Source: Moniliophthora roreri
Lineage: Eukaryota > Basidiomycota > Agaricomycetes > Agaricales > Marasmiaceae
NCBI GenBank assembly: GCA_001466705.2
Contig: LATX02000183.1
Span: forward strand, 248,001-312,000
Direction of reading: 5' to 3'
DNA length: 64,000 nt
Numbering within the stretch: position 1 is the stretch's first letter; each line of letters opens with the position of its first letter. Made by a program: the position numbers and the translations under genes. Below, one piece after another: positions 11,005 through 25,551 of this stretch. The notes beneath the pieces were generated by a model. The model was given only the letters and a program-made list of their open reading frames with translations, was not told where the DNA came from and ran no database searches.

Positions 11005-11563
11005 ATGCCGAGCTATTATCCTACACAGGGAACGCATTATTCTCATCGTTCTCGTCGCTCGCACCATTCGACGCCTGTCGTCTACGCCAGTACTCACCCT
11101 TCGCACCATGGAGTACCAGCTGTAGCTGCCAGTCAAGCTTATTACCCTCAGACAACTCACGGAGGAGGAAATAACGTCGTCTACGTGCCCACTCACAGTA
11201 GTAGCTCCCGACATGGGCATCATACGGTAGTACCATCGGTGAGTTTGGATTCTTTTTCTTGTCAGCTAGGTTCCGATAAGCTGAGGCCTTTGGCAGTATG
11301 TGGTCAGCTCGGGCAGTCGTCACCATGGATCCCATCACCATGAGAGTAGTCATCATCACCATCATCACCATAGACGACCGACATTGGGGGAGAGAATCCG
11401 CAATTTCTTTAGTTTTGGGAGACGTCGTCATCAACCCCGGTACAAAGTAAAATCGGCCAATAGCTCTTGGGGGTTCTTGGGCCGTTCTCGAAGGAGAAGA
11501 TACGTCGATATGCGTACGGGAGAAGAGGTGGATCGGAGAGGAAGGAGGGTTTATAATGTTTGA
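11005..11563 (+). CDS. His/Tyr/Arg-rich small basic protein, unknown function
   Basis: Not recognised. Exons 11005-11238 and 11297-11563 give 166 residues. The N-terminal half is a Ser/His/Tyr/Thr-rich low-complexity region with repeated VVY(A/V)(S/P)TH blocks. A histidine tract (HHHESSHHHHHHHRR) follows, then a compact basic end with LGERIRNFFSFGRRRH and RRRRYVDMRTGEEVDRRGR, which looks like the conserved part. No signal peptide or membrane segment. The His tract could bind metal, but that is a guess. It lies between the GPN3 end and the EAF3 end, with a TATA-like box upstream. Confidence 0.65.
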
Positions 11564-11838
11564 ACGACCGTGTATGTTGTGTCACCAATTTCCGACCCAC
11601 CCCATTTCAAAAGGAACATAGTCAACATAGTCTGTCATGTTTTCATCCCTAGCGGTTTACCTATGACTTGTATAATGGACTCAACGCGTCGTCACGCTTT
11701 GTTACTACCTTCTTGTATGTACTGTAATTGAAATCCACGCTGGGCTCGTCAATCATCTTTCGGACGAAAGGATTCTCTTTGACAATAGATTACATTTAAG
11801 ACATAGGTTAACAAAGAAATTAATGCAAGTTGACACTT

Positions 11839-13198
11839 TCACGACCGGGAAAGACTAATATAGGAGGGCTCTGTCGTTTCGTATTCCTTCTGGAATATTC
11901 TATCCTTCTGAGCCTCCATGAACCTATCGCAAAAGTGAGTGACGATCAAACATGAGAATCGATGTCACGCACTTTAGTAATTCATTCACGTAGTCTCGCA
12001 ATAAACCAACAGACTCTATATCCATCTGAGAATTCATGATCAACTGCGGCAATGAAACTACCACGCAATGTACATTCAGTTTGGTCATGCAAAGGATGCC
12101 AAATCATACTCACCTAGCATCCTGAGCAAGTGCTCTGCTCCATAAACAACGCTCATCTCCTTCTCTTCGCCTATTTTGACAGTTTGACCAGTGATATACT
12201 GCTTCCGTACCCCAGCGTACTGAGGACGTTCGAAACGATATAAAAGATTCGAGCCTAATGCGCGGTCAAAATAGATTTGGAGACCGGTTATGATGGGGCG
12301 AGCAAGTAATTCAGGATCACGGAGGCTATATGAAAGGACATTCGGTCCACGAACACGCCAAAAAGGAGCACAACACTCACTTTGGAGGTTTGGTTGCCTT
12401 GACATGTTCCTCAAACTCCTTCAACACATCCAAAACAGTCGGTGAACGGGGTAGTGTTACAAGCTGCAGAGTGGCTAACGTTGAGTGAGGGGAACCAAAG
12501 CCAATGACAAGGATACTTACTTGGTTATTTTTCGTTACAGCTTCCCAATCGTCAACTAGCAGCACTTTGAGTATCTCGGGGACTACCAACTTCATCTCAT
12601 TTCGTCGAATGGTCTCATCCTAGGATTCCCGTTTTCTTTTCCAGTATATAAATGTGAATTTCTGTAGGGTAGACGCACCTCTTCCCTGGCCCTCTTCGTC
12701 CCTCTAGCGCCGTCTTTCCTGGTTCCTGCCCTCGTCCCAACAGTGCTTGTATTTTCTCGATCGCGACTTGTTCCAGCTCCTAAATCATGAATAGTATGAG
12801 ATCTCTGCAGCGTTAGTTGAGTCAAGACTTGCCTTTCGCGTGAGACTTGTTAGCAGAAGCTGCATTGGCAGCTTGAGCTTGCTGCTGCAGAGCTTTCTGC
12901 TTTGCGATGTTGGTTTCATCGAATTTAAGAAGACGATCAGTAGGAACCCATTCGTCCCATCTGTATGATGATTGAGTGATTATAGAATTCAGACAGCGAG
13001 GCCGATGACTTACGTTTGCTTCCAACCTTTATAGTGAACGTAGTAATGTGGTCCCAGCTGACCCGTTTTTGCATTCGGGGTATTTTCGTTGATTTCGACA
13101 CTCAGAATCTTCGCCTCGTATATGAGGGGTCCATGGTAGCAGAGACACCGTTCGTTGACGCTGTAGACTGGTTGAGAGGAAGAGGCTTCGGTAGCCAT
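11839..13198 (-). CDS. EAF3: Chromatin protein EAF3/MRG15 (chromodomain plus MRG domain)
   Basis: Subunit of NuA4 acetyltransferase and Rpd3S deacetylase; the chromodomain reads methylated H3K36. Seen: N-terminal chromo barrel with VNERCLCYHGPLIYEAKIL, HYYVHYKGWKQ and (after an intron) WDEWVPTDRLLKFDE; a Lys/Ala-rich linker; MRG domain with VPEILKVLLVDDWEAVTK, LVTLPRSPTVLDVLKEF, GLQIYFDRALGSNLLYRFER, VVYGAEHLLRMLGE, the conserved end with VGLLRDYVNELLKFM. Stop at 11839. About eight exons. Length and order agree with fungal Eaf3. Confidence 0.93.
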
Positions 13199-13448
13199 GT
13201 AGTGGAAGTGGAAGGAGAAAGACGCGACTTGAGAAGCGCCAAAACAAGCGCGATTCTAGTTGCAAATGAAACATTCTAAAGAGACAACTGGATTCATACA
13301 CAATGTATAGTAGGACTCTACGGAATACAGTACAGCAGGTTACTCATAAGATAGTCAAGAAAACAAAGCCGAATATTCGAAAGTGGGGTATGGTGGACAA
13401 TCAGGCTATAATGTAATCAAGTGGAGGCGAAACAGCAGGAAAAGACAT

Positions 13449-16400
13449 TTAGTCCATGACCACGTCTGCAATCGGGGTGGCCTGGCGTGTTTGCTTTTCT
13501 GCGTCAGTCCACATTTGGATCTGGTTGAGAGACTCAGTAACCAATTCAGCCATTCGGCTTCTGGCAACTACTTGATGTGGATCATCACCGCCAATGTTCT
13601 CCCACAAGACAGACAGGTCAACCTCAATCTATGCAAGGTGAGTGAGGTGCTGGGAATAGAGTAGATGTAGATTTACCTTTTTAGCTAGTTCTTCGAAACT
13701 GGAATCCAATGCTGTTCCGATGGCCTTTGCAGCACTGGTTAGACGTTCCATAACTACATCCGCTCCGTCGTCGAACACTGAGTCTTTCGACTCAGCGACA
13801 TGGTCATGCATAAAATCCTTTTGTTTCTTCACACTTCCGGGGCCTCTAAATTCCATGGCTTCATCATAACCGTCCATAAGCTGCATCTGAACGTGGGGTG
13901 CTAGGCACCTATGGAACCGCGGTGAATCAGAATGCCATACGATCGATTATTTGCTGGCATACCTTGAGATCTCTTTCTGTTCTGTGCTCATAGTTTCCCG
14001 GACAAGGTCGATCGTTTTTGCCAGTGCTAGTTTTGCGTCCTAGACAAGTATTAGGACAGAAAGATGATGCACCCACAGCAACGTACCTGCAGACAGAGTT
14101 CGCCCTGAAGCTTCACCCTATCTTTGAGTCCGGGGGCAGCAGATGCCTCAATTTCAGTAATCAAGTCGCCGATTACTCGCAATGCAGACACCTCAAATGG
14201 TCCGAAAAGGTCTGACTCGAACACTTTACCCCATGCAGAAGCAATGTTACGTGTGAAAGGTGCGAGAAGCTCAACATTCAAGTCTCTTCGGAAGGAGCCA
14301 TGACGGCGAAGAGTTGCACGGAAAGTAGCCCAGTGCATCGACGCAGAAAAATCATCCACGCATCCAACAGCAGCATCTGCAGCCTGTAACACTACTCATC
14401 AGAATGTGACGAGATCCGATGCGAGACTCCGCAACTTACCTGAGCAGCCCCAACCCTACATTTATCCTCAAGTCCGTCCTTGAACTTCTCTTGCAAACCT
14501 GTAACACACTCATCACTGACTGTTATGAATGACTATGGTTTCGCGGTCAGTCCTGATTTGCATTGACAGGCGGAAGGTACAATGCCCTACCTTTACCAGG
14601 CGTGGTGCGACTCCCTTACTGGTATTGATCTGTGGTTTACGCTCCTCAGGCGCGAATAGTGGGCCGTAGTTCGGGTCTGGATTCCAGAGTCCTGTGTACA
14701 GACCTTGCTCTGGCTGGTCATCTTCGTATACTGATTCCCATTGCTGTCTCAATGCCTCTGCAACTTCTGATTAGCGCCAGTCCGCCCACAAGTGATGCGT
14801 AGCACTACCTCTGTCAAAAACAGTAACCTCACCAATACCGCGAAGGTATCCAACGACGGAGTTTGCGAAGCTGACAAGAAAATGGTTAGCCATACCTCTT
14901 GGTAAGTAACTGCGAGCTTACACTTTCAATGACGCCAGAAACATTCTAGCAGACCGCGCACGAGAGGCAGATGTAAGGGATAGGCACCACTTCTGGAGCT
15001 CTGGAATGCCCGTATCAGCTACGTTTGAAAAGCAAGAAGGTTCGCCATCGCCCTTGACTTGATCTGGAGCAGTGAATCAGCAACCCCGGAGATGGTAGAA
15101 GCAAAGAGTCTTGACTGACTGGTCAATCTCACATAATCGCGACTTGAGCAGGTGAACACCGGGAGGTTGATAGCATCATAGTCTATCATGGAGGTCAGAG
15201 AATGATAGGTGAGTAGGCTATCACGACTTGCCTCTTAAGTTCTGAGTCGGGTCAAAGTTATCCGGATCCCGTTGCTCTGCGGCTGTGTCTGCCGAATGTT
15301 AGGAAAGGGCCATCTTTGTAATAACGAAAGCTCACCATCGAGGTCTTTCAAGCCAGTTCGGAAATCTTGCTTTAAAACGTCCTTCGAGAACTGGGGATTT
15401 TGAGACTGAATGCACAGTGTAGATAGAGATCGAAGCAAGCATACCTCGCTTCGTTTTAATGAACAAAAAGCATTCTTCCGCTGAGTGAGGTGGAGAACGG
15501 ATCAGGATAACAAGTCTTCTTGATTCACTAGAAATAATTGCCTTTTGAATCTTAACAAGTGACTTCGCAAGACTGGCGAGCTTGTCGTCAACCTCTTTCT
15601 TTTCAGAACGGGCAGCTGATAGACGTGCTCGTGCATCTTTGATTGCGTCCTTCGTTTGCTGGATTTTTGCCTTCACGGATTCCTCGGTATGTTCCTCACT
15701 TTCGCCTTCCTCATCGTCACCCTCCTGCTCTGAATCCGAGTCTTTACATTCGCCAGAGTCGCTCTCGTCATCAGAACCCCTAGCGGAATCACCATCTGAA
15801 TCGGATTCATCCTTGTCGGCATCGCTGTCATCGAAATCAGACATATCAGAATTGTCATCCACATCTGAACCTCGTCTGCGTTTTGGCGATTCTTTCTTGC
15901 CACCACGCTTGTTCTTTCGTTTTTTGCTTTTGACCTTTCGGGAAGGACGAGGGAGAGTGGGTTTAAATGTTTCCCCATTTCGGATGGCTTCGAGGTGCTT
16001 CTCATGTTCACTTATTTGCTTTCGAAGTCCTTTGAGATCGTCCTCGATAGCTGCAAGAAATTCATCATTCTCAGTCAAAATGAGACCAAAAGATTCGGGC
16101 TGAACCTTTGCACGCGGCCTTGGCAGCGTTCTTCCTCTTCTTGAACTCCTTGGTCTCCTCGCTATTTGAATACAACTCCTCTTCAATGGCTTCCAGTTCG
16201 GGTTCATCGTGAAGATCCAATGCATTTATAACCTCCGAACACGATATATCATCCGTTTTACTCGCTGTCGACACCAATACTGCAGTGAGTACTACACTAA
16301 GTACTGGTGGAATGATTCATACCAATGAAGGTAATAGCGTGATCATCGTAGCTAACAAATTCAGTTCATTACTAGCATCGGCCAACAGAATATGAATGCT

Positions 16401-18304
16401 TACTTTCCGTCTAGTTCGCGAGAACAAGGTTGTGCTTAGTACACCGTTATAGTAATCGATATTCAGAATCGCTTACCCACTGTAGCAAGACCAAAAAAAG
16501 TTGGCACACGTCATTGAACAAATGAGAAGCGAACTTACTCATTAATTGCATCCTGAAGGCATCTCCGAGTAAATCTATGCATACCGTCGGTAAGCAAGAT
16601 ATTCAGCCACATTGTCGGCAAGTCGTCACCTCTCGCAGTCTTATCGTCTACCGCTCTTGTAATGGGAGCCAGGATCCATAGGCATTGGCACTTCTTCATG
16701 TACGCTTTTGCGATATTGTTACGTGCTGCGTTCGCATCAGCCACACCTAGGAGATGGTGATTAGTATGAGATCAGACTTCAGAAATGAATCCAGCTCGCC
16801 AGGAAGGTCAACGAGAACTGCGCCGGTGGACAGACAAGGGGCCTTACACCGAACGTTCACCTGACGAATAAGAGGCCAAAATGCCGGTGCATTTGGATCA
16901 TTCTTTTCCTTCTTGCTGCCGCCAGCGGTATTTCTCATTATATCCATAAGGCTCTTCTCCTTCTCCTTCTTCTTCTTGTCTTTGCCCCTCTTCTCCTTCG
17001 AGTCGATATATTTCGCTATTTCGTTGGCGAAATCACGCGAATTTCCTGCCGAGATATGTTTAGTGCTCCCGAGTACATCTCGGACACCTGCAGGAATATG
17101 AAGATAAATGAAGACAAAGTATATTATGGATAATTACGGAGAAACACTCACGAGAGTCAAGAGCAATGATTTGGTCTGGACTCATCGTCACGAGTCTGTC
17201 CTGGGAAATGCTTGGATAGACAGCGTTCACCTTCAAGCTATAGTCAATGACAAGCGTGAATGGAATTCGAATCACCCAACCTTATGCCACGCAATACCAG
17301 CGTCACTTTTCAGATCGGTAATGCGCTTCAAACCGCCGTCCTCGTCTACAAGGTCCTGTAGAAGGACAGAAAGCTCCTGCTTCCACTCTTCCTCTGTCAG
17401 GAACGACACATCGGCGTCAATTGTCGGCTTATCGTGGTAGGCAATTTCAGTCACGACGGCGGTGCAAGCTAAAGGAGTCGATTCAAGTTTGATCAGTTAC
17501 GGCGAAGCGACTGCAAAACTATGCAGACACACCCCTCATGCCGCTTGTCGGCACAATGTTATCTAAGGTGGCATTAGTTGCGACGCGTAAACTTTCGAAC
17601 TTCAACGTACCATCCAGTACTGCGTTAAGAATTGATGATTTCCCAGCACCCGTAGCTTGAGTTTTAAATCAGTAAGATGTTCCAATGAGCAAAACTGCAG
17701 ATAACGTACCACCACAGACAGCTATAAACGTAATGGGCAAGGCTTGCTTCTGTAGACTATAAGGTGCAACGCGTGAGTGAGGGAAGAGTACAGCTTAATA
17801 GGTACTCGCTTGTCTAGTTCACGACCCCAAACCTGCTGCCTAAGTTTGCTACCTAATTGGATGCTTTCCATAGCGCGTTTGATACTCCTCGCCATCTCGA
17901 CGCCTTCCTTCAGCGCGTCCTCGGGATCATATGAGATCTCTGCTGATGATTGAAAGACTTTGAATGTGGGCTGAAAAGGTAATGGTGCATTCGCGTCGCC
18001 CATTTGAGTATCTTTGCTCGCATTGCCACGGCTCTGAACACGACAATGTGAGACAAGCTTCAGAGCGCGTCATGTCGTGAAAAACCTACCACCAATTCAT
18101 TGTTCTCACGATCAATGTTTGCTTTGGAAGAAGCGTTCACGCCAAAGAATGACAAGGGGGTGAACCCGAGTTGGTGCTCTTGCGGTTCGGGTTTAACCTA
18201 TTATATAAATGTGATTGTCAGCGCATCACGGTTTGAAAATGGCTGACAGGAAGAATGATGCTTACCCCAAAGTAATTTGCTTCCATGTTCTCCTTGAAGC
18301 TCAT
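13449..18304 (-). CDS. Large dynamin-type GTPase similar to nuclear GTPase SLIP-GC (NUGGC)
   Basis: Starts MSFKENMEANYFG at 18304; many exons. The G domain shows VCGATGAGKSSILNAVLD (G1, assembled across an intron), VLVDLPGVADANAARN (G3), CLWILAPITRAVDDKTAR, then DLLGDAFRMQL, matching SLIP-GC-like proteins. Within the G domain is a charged insertion (KYIDSKEKRGKDKKKKEK). Further on lies a long Asp/Glu/Ser tract coded by about 15650-15890 next to KSKKRKNKRGGKK, then a helical C-terminal half ending VVARSRMAELVTESLNQIQ...VVMD. Animal SLIP-GC is a nuclear GTPase of germinal-centre B cells; the role of fungal relatives is not known to me. Several introns here are in frame and stop-free. Confidence 0.75.
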
Positions 18305-18550
18305 AGCCAGGAGGGCGCGGGGAGAACGTTCGAGGATGAAGATAGGTTAGTGCCACTTCTAGTGGGTGTGACAAGCCAAACAACGACAACCAATACGCGA
18401 GGCGTCACTTCACGTGAGTGGCGGCCCTGACGCGTCGGCTGATCGTCTACCTCGGTTAGTTTTTATTATGGCGAAAAACTACTGTACAGTATCCAAAATT
18501 CAGAAGTGTTTACCAATTGAGTACATGCGTGAGATCATCTAGGAGAACAT

Positions 18551-20767
18551 TTATAGTCTTTGCGGTTGCCAGTGTCCTCTCAGACCAAACACGACGTCAG
18601 CTTCAGCTGCAGCAAGACTAGGGAAATTCATATCTTCAGCTCGAAAACCAGGGTAGCATGAACCCCGACAGACTCCAAGAAGTCCACCGCCTGTATCGAG
18701 CGTATCTTCATCTTCATACTCCACCACACTGCCTTCGATGTCTATTTCCCTATCATCGCCGGGCATAATAACGGATGCCCCACCATACATCTCGTCTTCC
18801 GCTTCCTCCTCTTCTTGAGTCTCGTAAGCAATGTCGGTGTAGACATCCGGCGACTGCCGGGAATCAGCAGTAGCAGCAGCAGCATCGTGGAAATTGTAGT
18901 TGGCTTGTGTAAGCCCAAACACCTGACAGGACGGCATTTGAGTATCCAGACCCCATTCGCATGTTTCCTGGGATGGTTGCATTTCATATAATATCTCTGA
19001 TGCTTGGAAATCGTCCGTCTCTTCAATGCCCCAGCTTTCTTCACGGACAGACAAGGTATGGCCCACCCAAATAGGAGCCGAGTACTCAGCGTAGACGTAA
19101 TCGACATCGGTAAAGTATGGGGTGAGAGGGCGTTCGGAACATGCAGCAGGATGGCGAACGGCCATATGACGAGGTCCCTGTTCATTTGTAGCCGGCTGAT
19201 CGGGAAGTGGTATAAATGGAGGTAATTCGAATACACTGGCTGCAGAATTATCCTGGTCGAGGTTGATTTGGGTATGAATGGGGAGTGTCACAGAAATAAT
19301 GCGTGATGACTTGTCTGGGCTCGCAGGATCGATTGGGGGCAGGTGCTGATGAAGATTCGGAGTGCGATCTAGACACTTGTTTGCTAATGATATTTCAAAG
19401 TACTTTGATTTCATAATGAGGTGAGGCGCACGACACTGGGAGGCAGATTGAGAAGGTGCAATAGAGGAACTGGGCCGGCAATAGTCGTCGGCGATCTTGA
19501 CAGGTGAAGGCTCGGGACCTGCTTGCTCGAGCATAGGGGGCGAGTTTTCTATCTGCCGAATCCAGGCTGATTTGCGAGTATCAAACACTAGGTCGCTTCT
19601 TGAGTGAGAAACAGCCGAAGGTAAGGAAGGCAGTACTACTTCATCAAGCTCGATATCCCAGATCTCAGACTCGATCCGTTTCGCCTCTGCCTCAGGACGT
19701 GAAGGACTCGTCTCAGATGAAGATGATGATTTCCTGGCAGGTTGTGAAGAAAGCTTGGAAGATGTTCTGTTATCGTCTTCCTCATGTGCCTCTGAGTCTG
19801 ACTCAGATGCTTGGAATAGACGCTTCATAGCAGAGGGCACGCTCTTGTTCTGCTTCGTACACTTATTCAGAAATTCGGTTTCGAGGAAGGATAGGCTCCT
19901 ATCTGTATAACAGTTAGATTCGAATAAATATAAGAGGAAGATCTTGACCTTTGCCGCTCGAGGACTTCCTCTGTACGCCCACTCTCGCAGAAGCCTTGCC
20001 CTTGTTGAAAACTCCGACAATACGAGGCAATACCTGATAAATATTGGTATGATCACGCTGACGAGCCAAAATACAGCGGCAGACGTACAGTGAGTCGACT
20101 ATTTCCGACATTCGTCGCCGAAAACCCGTGCATTAGAGCTAAGCCAGGTGGAATATCTGTGTTACGCTTCGTCTTGCCAGTTGTCTTCGTCTTTCGTAGC
20201 TTCAGTTCCTCCTCAGAACTTTGACCTTCAGTCTCTTCGGACATTGGCTTGACTGCCTCCCGCTTAGCACGCTTGCGTAGCCGGCGTTCCTCCAGGTCTA
20301 ATTGACGAAAATAGGTTAACAAAACCAACGTCAAATGGCTAGTGCAACGTACGATCTTCCTTAATTTCATCCTCTACGCCCGCGTGTCTCTTCTTATTCG
20401 TTCGTTGCGGTTCTTTCTTGGCTTCTGGATCTCCTGGCCTCTTCTCCTTCGGAGAGGGTTTGCGAGGTTTTAGTACAGAGGTAGGGCCTGTCTCAGTCAA
20501 AGGGTTGCCTTCGTCAACCTTCGGACGAGTATCCGCTGCCCTCTTGAGTTCTCTAGACTTAAGGACGGGTGTAGCAAAGCCAAATTCTTGATGACGCGAG
20601 CCGGAAGACCTGGTAGGTTTCGAGATGGATCCTTCGTCGGATTTCCAAGAGAAAGCGAACGCTTTGCCTTCCTCTGCATATGCTTTCGCGTTGGCTTTCT
20701 GAGAGCTAATGAAGGAAGATATAAATTGCGCCTTGTTAAGCACCGGAATCGATGAGAGAGAATCCAT
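18551..20767 (-). CDS. Unknown disordered acidic/Ser-rich protein
   Basis: Not recognised. It begins MDSLSSIPVLNKAQFISSF; the first exon is Lys/Pro-rich (VLKPRKPSPKEKRPGD). Spliced inner exons give LEERRLRKRAKREAVKP, GLALMHGFSATNVGNSRLT, VLPRIVGVFNKGKASARVGV and SLSFLETEFLNKCTKQN, the last two being the best candidates for a conserved core. A long final exon (to 18551) is rich in Ser, Glu and Asp, and ends NFPSLAAAEADVVFGLRGHW. Basic first half and acidic second half, with no membrane segment, suggest a nuclear protein, but this is inference. Start codons of this gene and the next, on the opposite strand, are 44 bp apart. Confidence 0.7.
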
Positions 20768-20811
20768 GGTGGTACATGATAAGCCGCAGCGACACCTTGC
20801 CCTTCTCCATC

Positions 20812-22362
20812 ATGCCGTATCGTCGTCGAGACGAGTCCGGCTCGCAACATAATTTTTTCGCCTTGAAAACTACGTCGGGACTGCAATCAGGATTACATAC
20901 CAATCAATTGGCAACAACAGTTTACAATGAATTCAGAGCGAGATCCGATGGTCGTCCGCTAGAATTGATTCTCGGTATGATTTAGTTCGATTTTGGTACC
21001 TGCTCGACTCATTAACGCGTTTTGACCTCAGGAATCAAGCCCAGTGGAGTGTCTGAGCTCCTCGTTACGCAGCTCGAGGAAACTTACTTCCGGCGTCGTC
21101 ACCTGAAGATTATATTTTATCGCCGTAGTAAAGAGGAATATGAGTCTCTTTCTCCAATCCGCTTCGATTCAGATGAGGCTCTCAAAAAGAAATTAAACAA
21201 GCTCGACAAAGAATATTCAAGATACAAGAATTCTCAGAATCAGGATGGGGTCTATATGGGACAGCATGAGTACGGAAGGTAGGTTCCACTTCTCTGCCTC
21301 AGTTGCCTTCTATCTGACTACATCAGGCTCTACCGAATGCTTGTCGTTGAGAGCTTCCGAGATTGTGAAAGATTCGGCATCACAGCTGCAGCCAGGTCTC
21401 AGATCCTCGCAGCACGAGTAAAATCGTTAGCCTTCACGCGTTGGAGTGTACGCAACTCCCGCGATCCCAAAGCCATCGAAGTTCTCGACGTCGGTATCTC
21501 GGAAGCTGACACAGCGGAAATTTCTTCTACGCCTGCCTCCATAAAACGATTCAAGCACTCTCGGAACCATAACATGCTTCAAAGAGACTGTGTCGAAGGC
21601 GTGAGTGATGAATTCTGCTAGCAGAGGACATTACTAATTCCTCTTCCTCCTAGAAGACTACTATTGGGTCTGAGGAGATTCTTGATGGGGATACGATCCG
21701 CGACCGTCTCAAGGAATTCACAGCACTCTCCTCTTCCGATCCTTTCCCAGTGCTCCTTCTAGTACATGATGAACCAAAGACTCTTCAGGTTCTTGGTGAC
21801 TTCGGTGTTGATACCACTGGGTGGGTTTCTGGTATAAAAGAGCTCTTTCACCCATCAGTCAGTAGTTGAACCTTCTTTTCCTTACCTCAAGCACTGAAGC
21901 CTTGGTTTCCAGAGAGCCAATCCCAGACCACGGATTTATGTCCTTGATGTGAAAAACATTTACGAAAAGCTATACCAAACACCCAATGGAGCTGAATCAG
22001 TGAAGAAAATTGCAAACACTACTGGAATTACCATGCCATGCACCCCAAAGGAAGAATGGAATGCTGGCAATGATGCAAAGTAAGTTATACACTGGTCCCA
22101 GCGAACACCATGTTCATCTTTGGTTTTTGACAGATATCTGATCGATATCTGGAGTAAAATGACCAAAGGACTATCGATCCAGGAGCAGTTTGAGCTTGAG
22201 CAGCAGGCACGCTCTGTAGCATCAACATCAGCGCCACCCCCACCGAATGTTCCTCAGGGCGACGACGATGAAGATGATTGGGACCCCAACACCATCCAAG
22301 CCACACAGCACGCACCCGCTTTTGACATTTATGATGAAGCTCCGTCGGATGATGAGGAGTAA
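20812..22362 (+). CDS. Gfd2/YDR514C-like protein with RNase H-type fold
   Basis: Exons 20812-20974, 21032-21278, 21327-21600, 21654-21857, 21913-22079 and 22134-22362 give 427 residues. Family clues, from memory of Gfd2/YDR514C proteins: a first strand-like EVLDVGISEADT, the DPFPVLLLVHDEPKTLQVL segment, RIYVLDVKNIYEKLY, and the typical NAGNDAKYLIDIW. The N-terminal 150 residues (YRRRDESGSQHNFFALK and LLVTQLEETYFRRRHLKI) are not recognised. A Pro-rich and acidic tail (DDDEDDWDPNT, DEAPSDDEE) ends the protein. In canonical DEDDh-type enzymes a His precedes NAG.D; here the residues are EW, so nuclease activity is doubtful. Divergent from the unknown gene at 20767. Confidence 0.6.
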
Positions 22363-22976
22363 AAAGGACCTGGGGACCGAGTGGCATGTTTTCTTTTCTG
22401 TGTTTCATGCTTACATTTCCGCTGAGACGTGCACCGGATTTAGCGGCCGCTGTGCACTACATTATTCAATACTGTTTGTGTATTTTGTTGTGATACCTAA
22501 TGTTTCTGACGTGTTGTAGCCTTTCTTTGATACCTGGCGACCACTATACCGTTGTTGTATCGCTGCTTTCAATCAGTGTTTCTTCTGGCATCTGCTTTTT
22601 TTTTTGCATGCGTTACACTGTTTATTCATGGTGCTCTTTGACATGCTGTAACTCCGATATCTTGTAACCTTTATCGACTTCAGTCATTTTACCTTCCGCG
22701 ATTCTTTTGGCAGTGAACCCTCTAGGACTTTGCAAATCACTGTACTGCTATTCAATGGCAATGCTGCATCATCATTCCAACTGAGTGACCCGGTTGATCC
22801 CTCATTCTATCATTCTGCACCTCTTGTGAATTTGAAATTGCTTGATTTCTGCCTGTGTATCTACTTCTATCGTCTAATGGATGATGTTGACCAGAATTAG
22901 CGTATCATGTACTATTACATTGAATCGATCCACTATTTAAGTTTATATGTACTATTGCTACACTATCACTGGGGCA
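22363..22976. other. Intergenic, convergent 3' ends
   Basis: 614 bp between two convergent genes. The sequence is T-rich with short T runs (for example near 22598) and repeated TGT/TTG words, as in fungal 3' flanks. No open frame with similarity, no repeat and no RNA gene recognised. Confidence 0.6.
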
Positions 22977-24793
<1,817 letters not shown>

Positions 24794-25551
24794 TCACGAC
24801 CTCAAGTCAATGACGGTCCCCATCACCAAAAACCAAACTTCTAGCCATCGTACCAGCCGTTCCTCTCGCGTCGTCTTCTCGTCAAATCCCTCTTCCCCGA
24901 GTAGCTCTTCCATCGCCTTGGCCGTCTCACATGGGTGAAAGTACCAGCAAGGAGTTCCAAGCGTCGGATGATCGCCCTGGGACAATAAAGGAAATAATGC
25001 AGAAGGATGGGTGACAGCGAAAGGTGTTATTTGGGTATTGTCAAGTACGGACTGGTGAAACAGTGACGTCTTGACAAGTTCATTCACCAGTAGAGGTGCG
25101 CCGTCTGACATCGAATATGAGAGAGACCGCAACGAACAAAGCCTAACATACTGGAACGGCATATCGCGAAATAAAAACAAGGGATTCGAAAGGTCGCGGA
25201 AAAGGTAATATATTGCCGACAGGCCAGAGTTTTGCTAGAAGGATTCGGCGCAGTAGATGCCTCGTCTTGAATTGCTTCCATAATAGACATGTCGTCTACA
25301 AGTGTACCATCATCGTCAAATTCAATAGAAGATTTCATTGAAAGCGTTGTGCTGCGGGACAAGTAGCCTAAAGAAGGGACTACCTAGGTACAGCGATGAG
25401 GCTTGAGATTTGAGAAAGCCTGAAATGGACTGACAGGATGTTCACTCCAAGTCCAACCTTGCATTGGACTGTTCTCTAGCGAGGGAGCAACAGAGGCATA
25501 CTTTGCAGTAAGCAATTTACACGCTTCGGTAAAGCTGGAACGGGACTGCAT
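24794..25551 (-). CDS. ATG10: Autophagy E2-like enzyme ATG10
   Basis: Atg10 conjugates Atg12 to Atg5. Exons 25435-25551, 25152-25383 and 24794-25104 give 219 residues. Seen: SSFTEACKLLTAKYASV, WTWSEHPVVPSLGYLSRSTT (joined across the 51-nt intron 25384-25434), YITFSATFRIPCFYFAI, GAPLLVNELVKTSLF, and the catalytic-Cys motif WYFHPCETAKAMEEL, followed by LVRWLEVWFLVMGTVIDL. This HPC motif is the Atg10 signature. The frame also runs open upstream to 25782, but similarity starts at the chosen Met. Divergent from ribosomal protein eS1, 255 bp between the starts. Confidence 0.9.

Noticed and set aside
15582..16103. Plus-strand open frame rich in Ser and Phe
   Set aside because: It is the antisense shadow of the Asp/Glu/Ser tract of the SLIP-GC-like GTPase.
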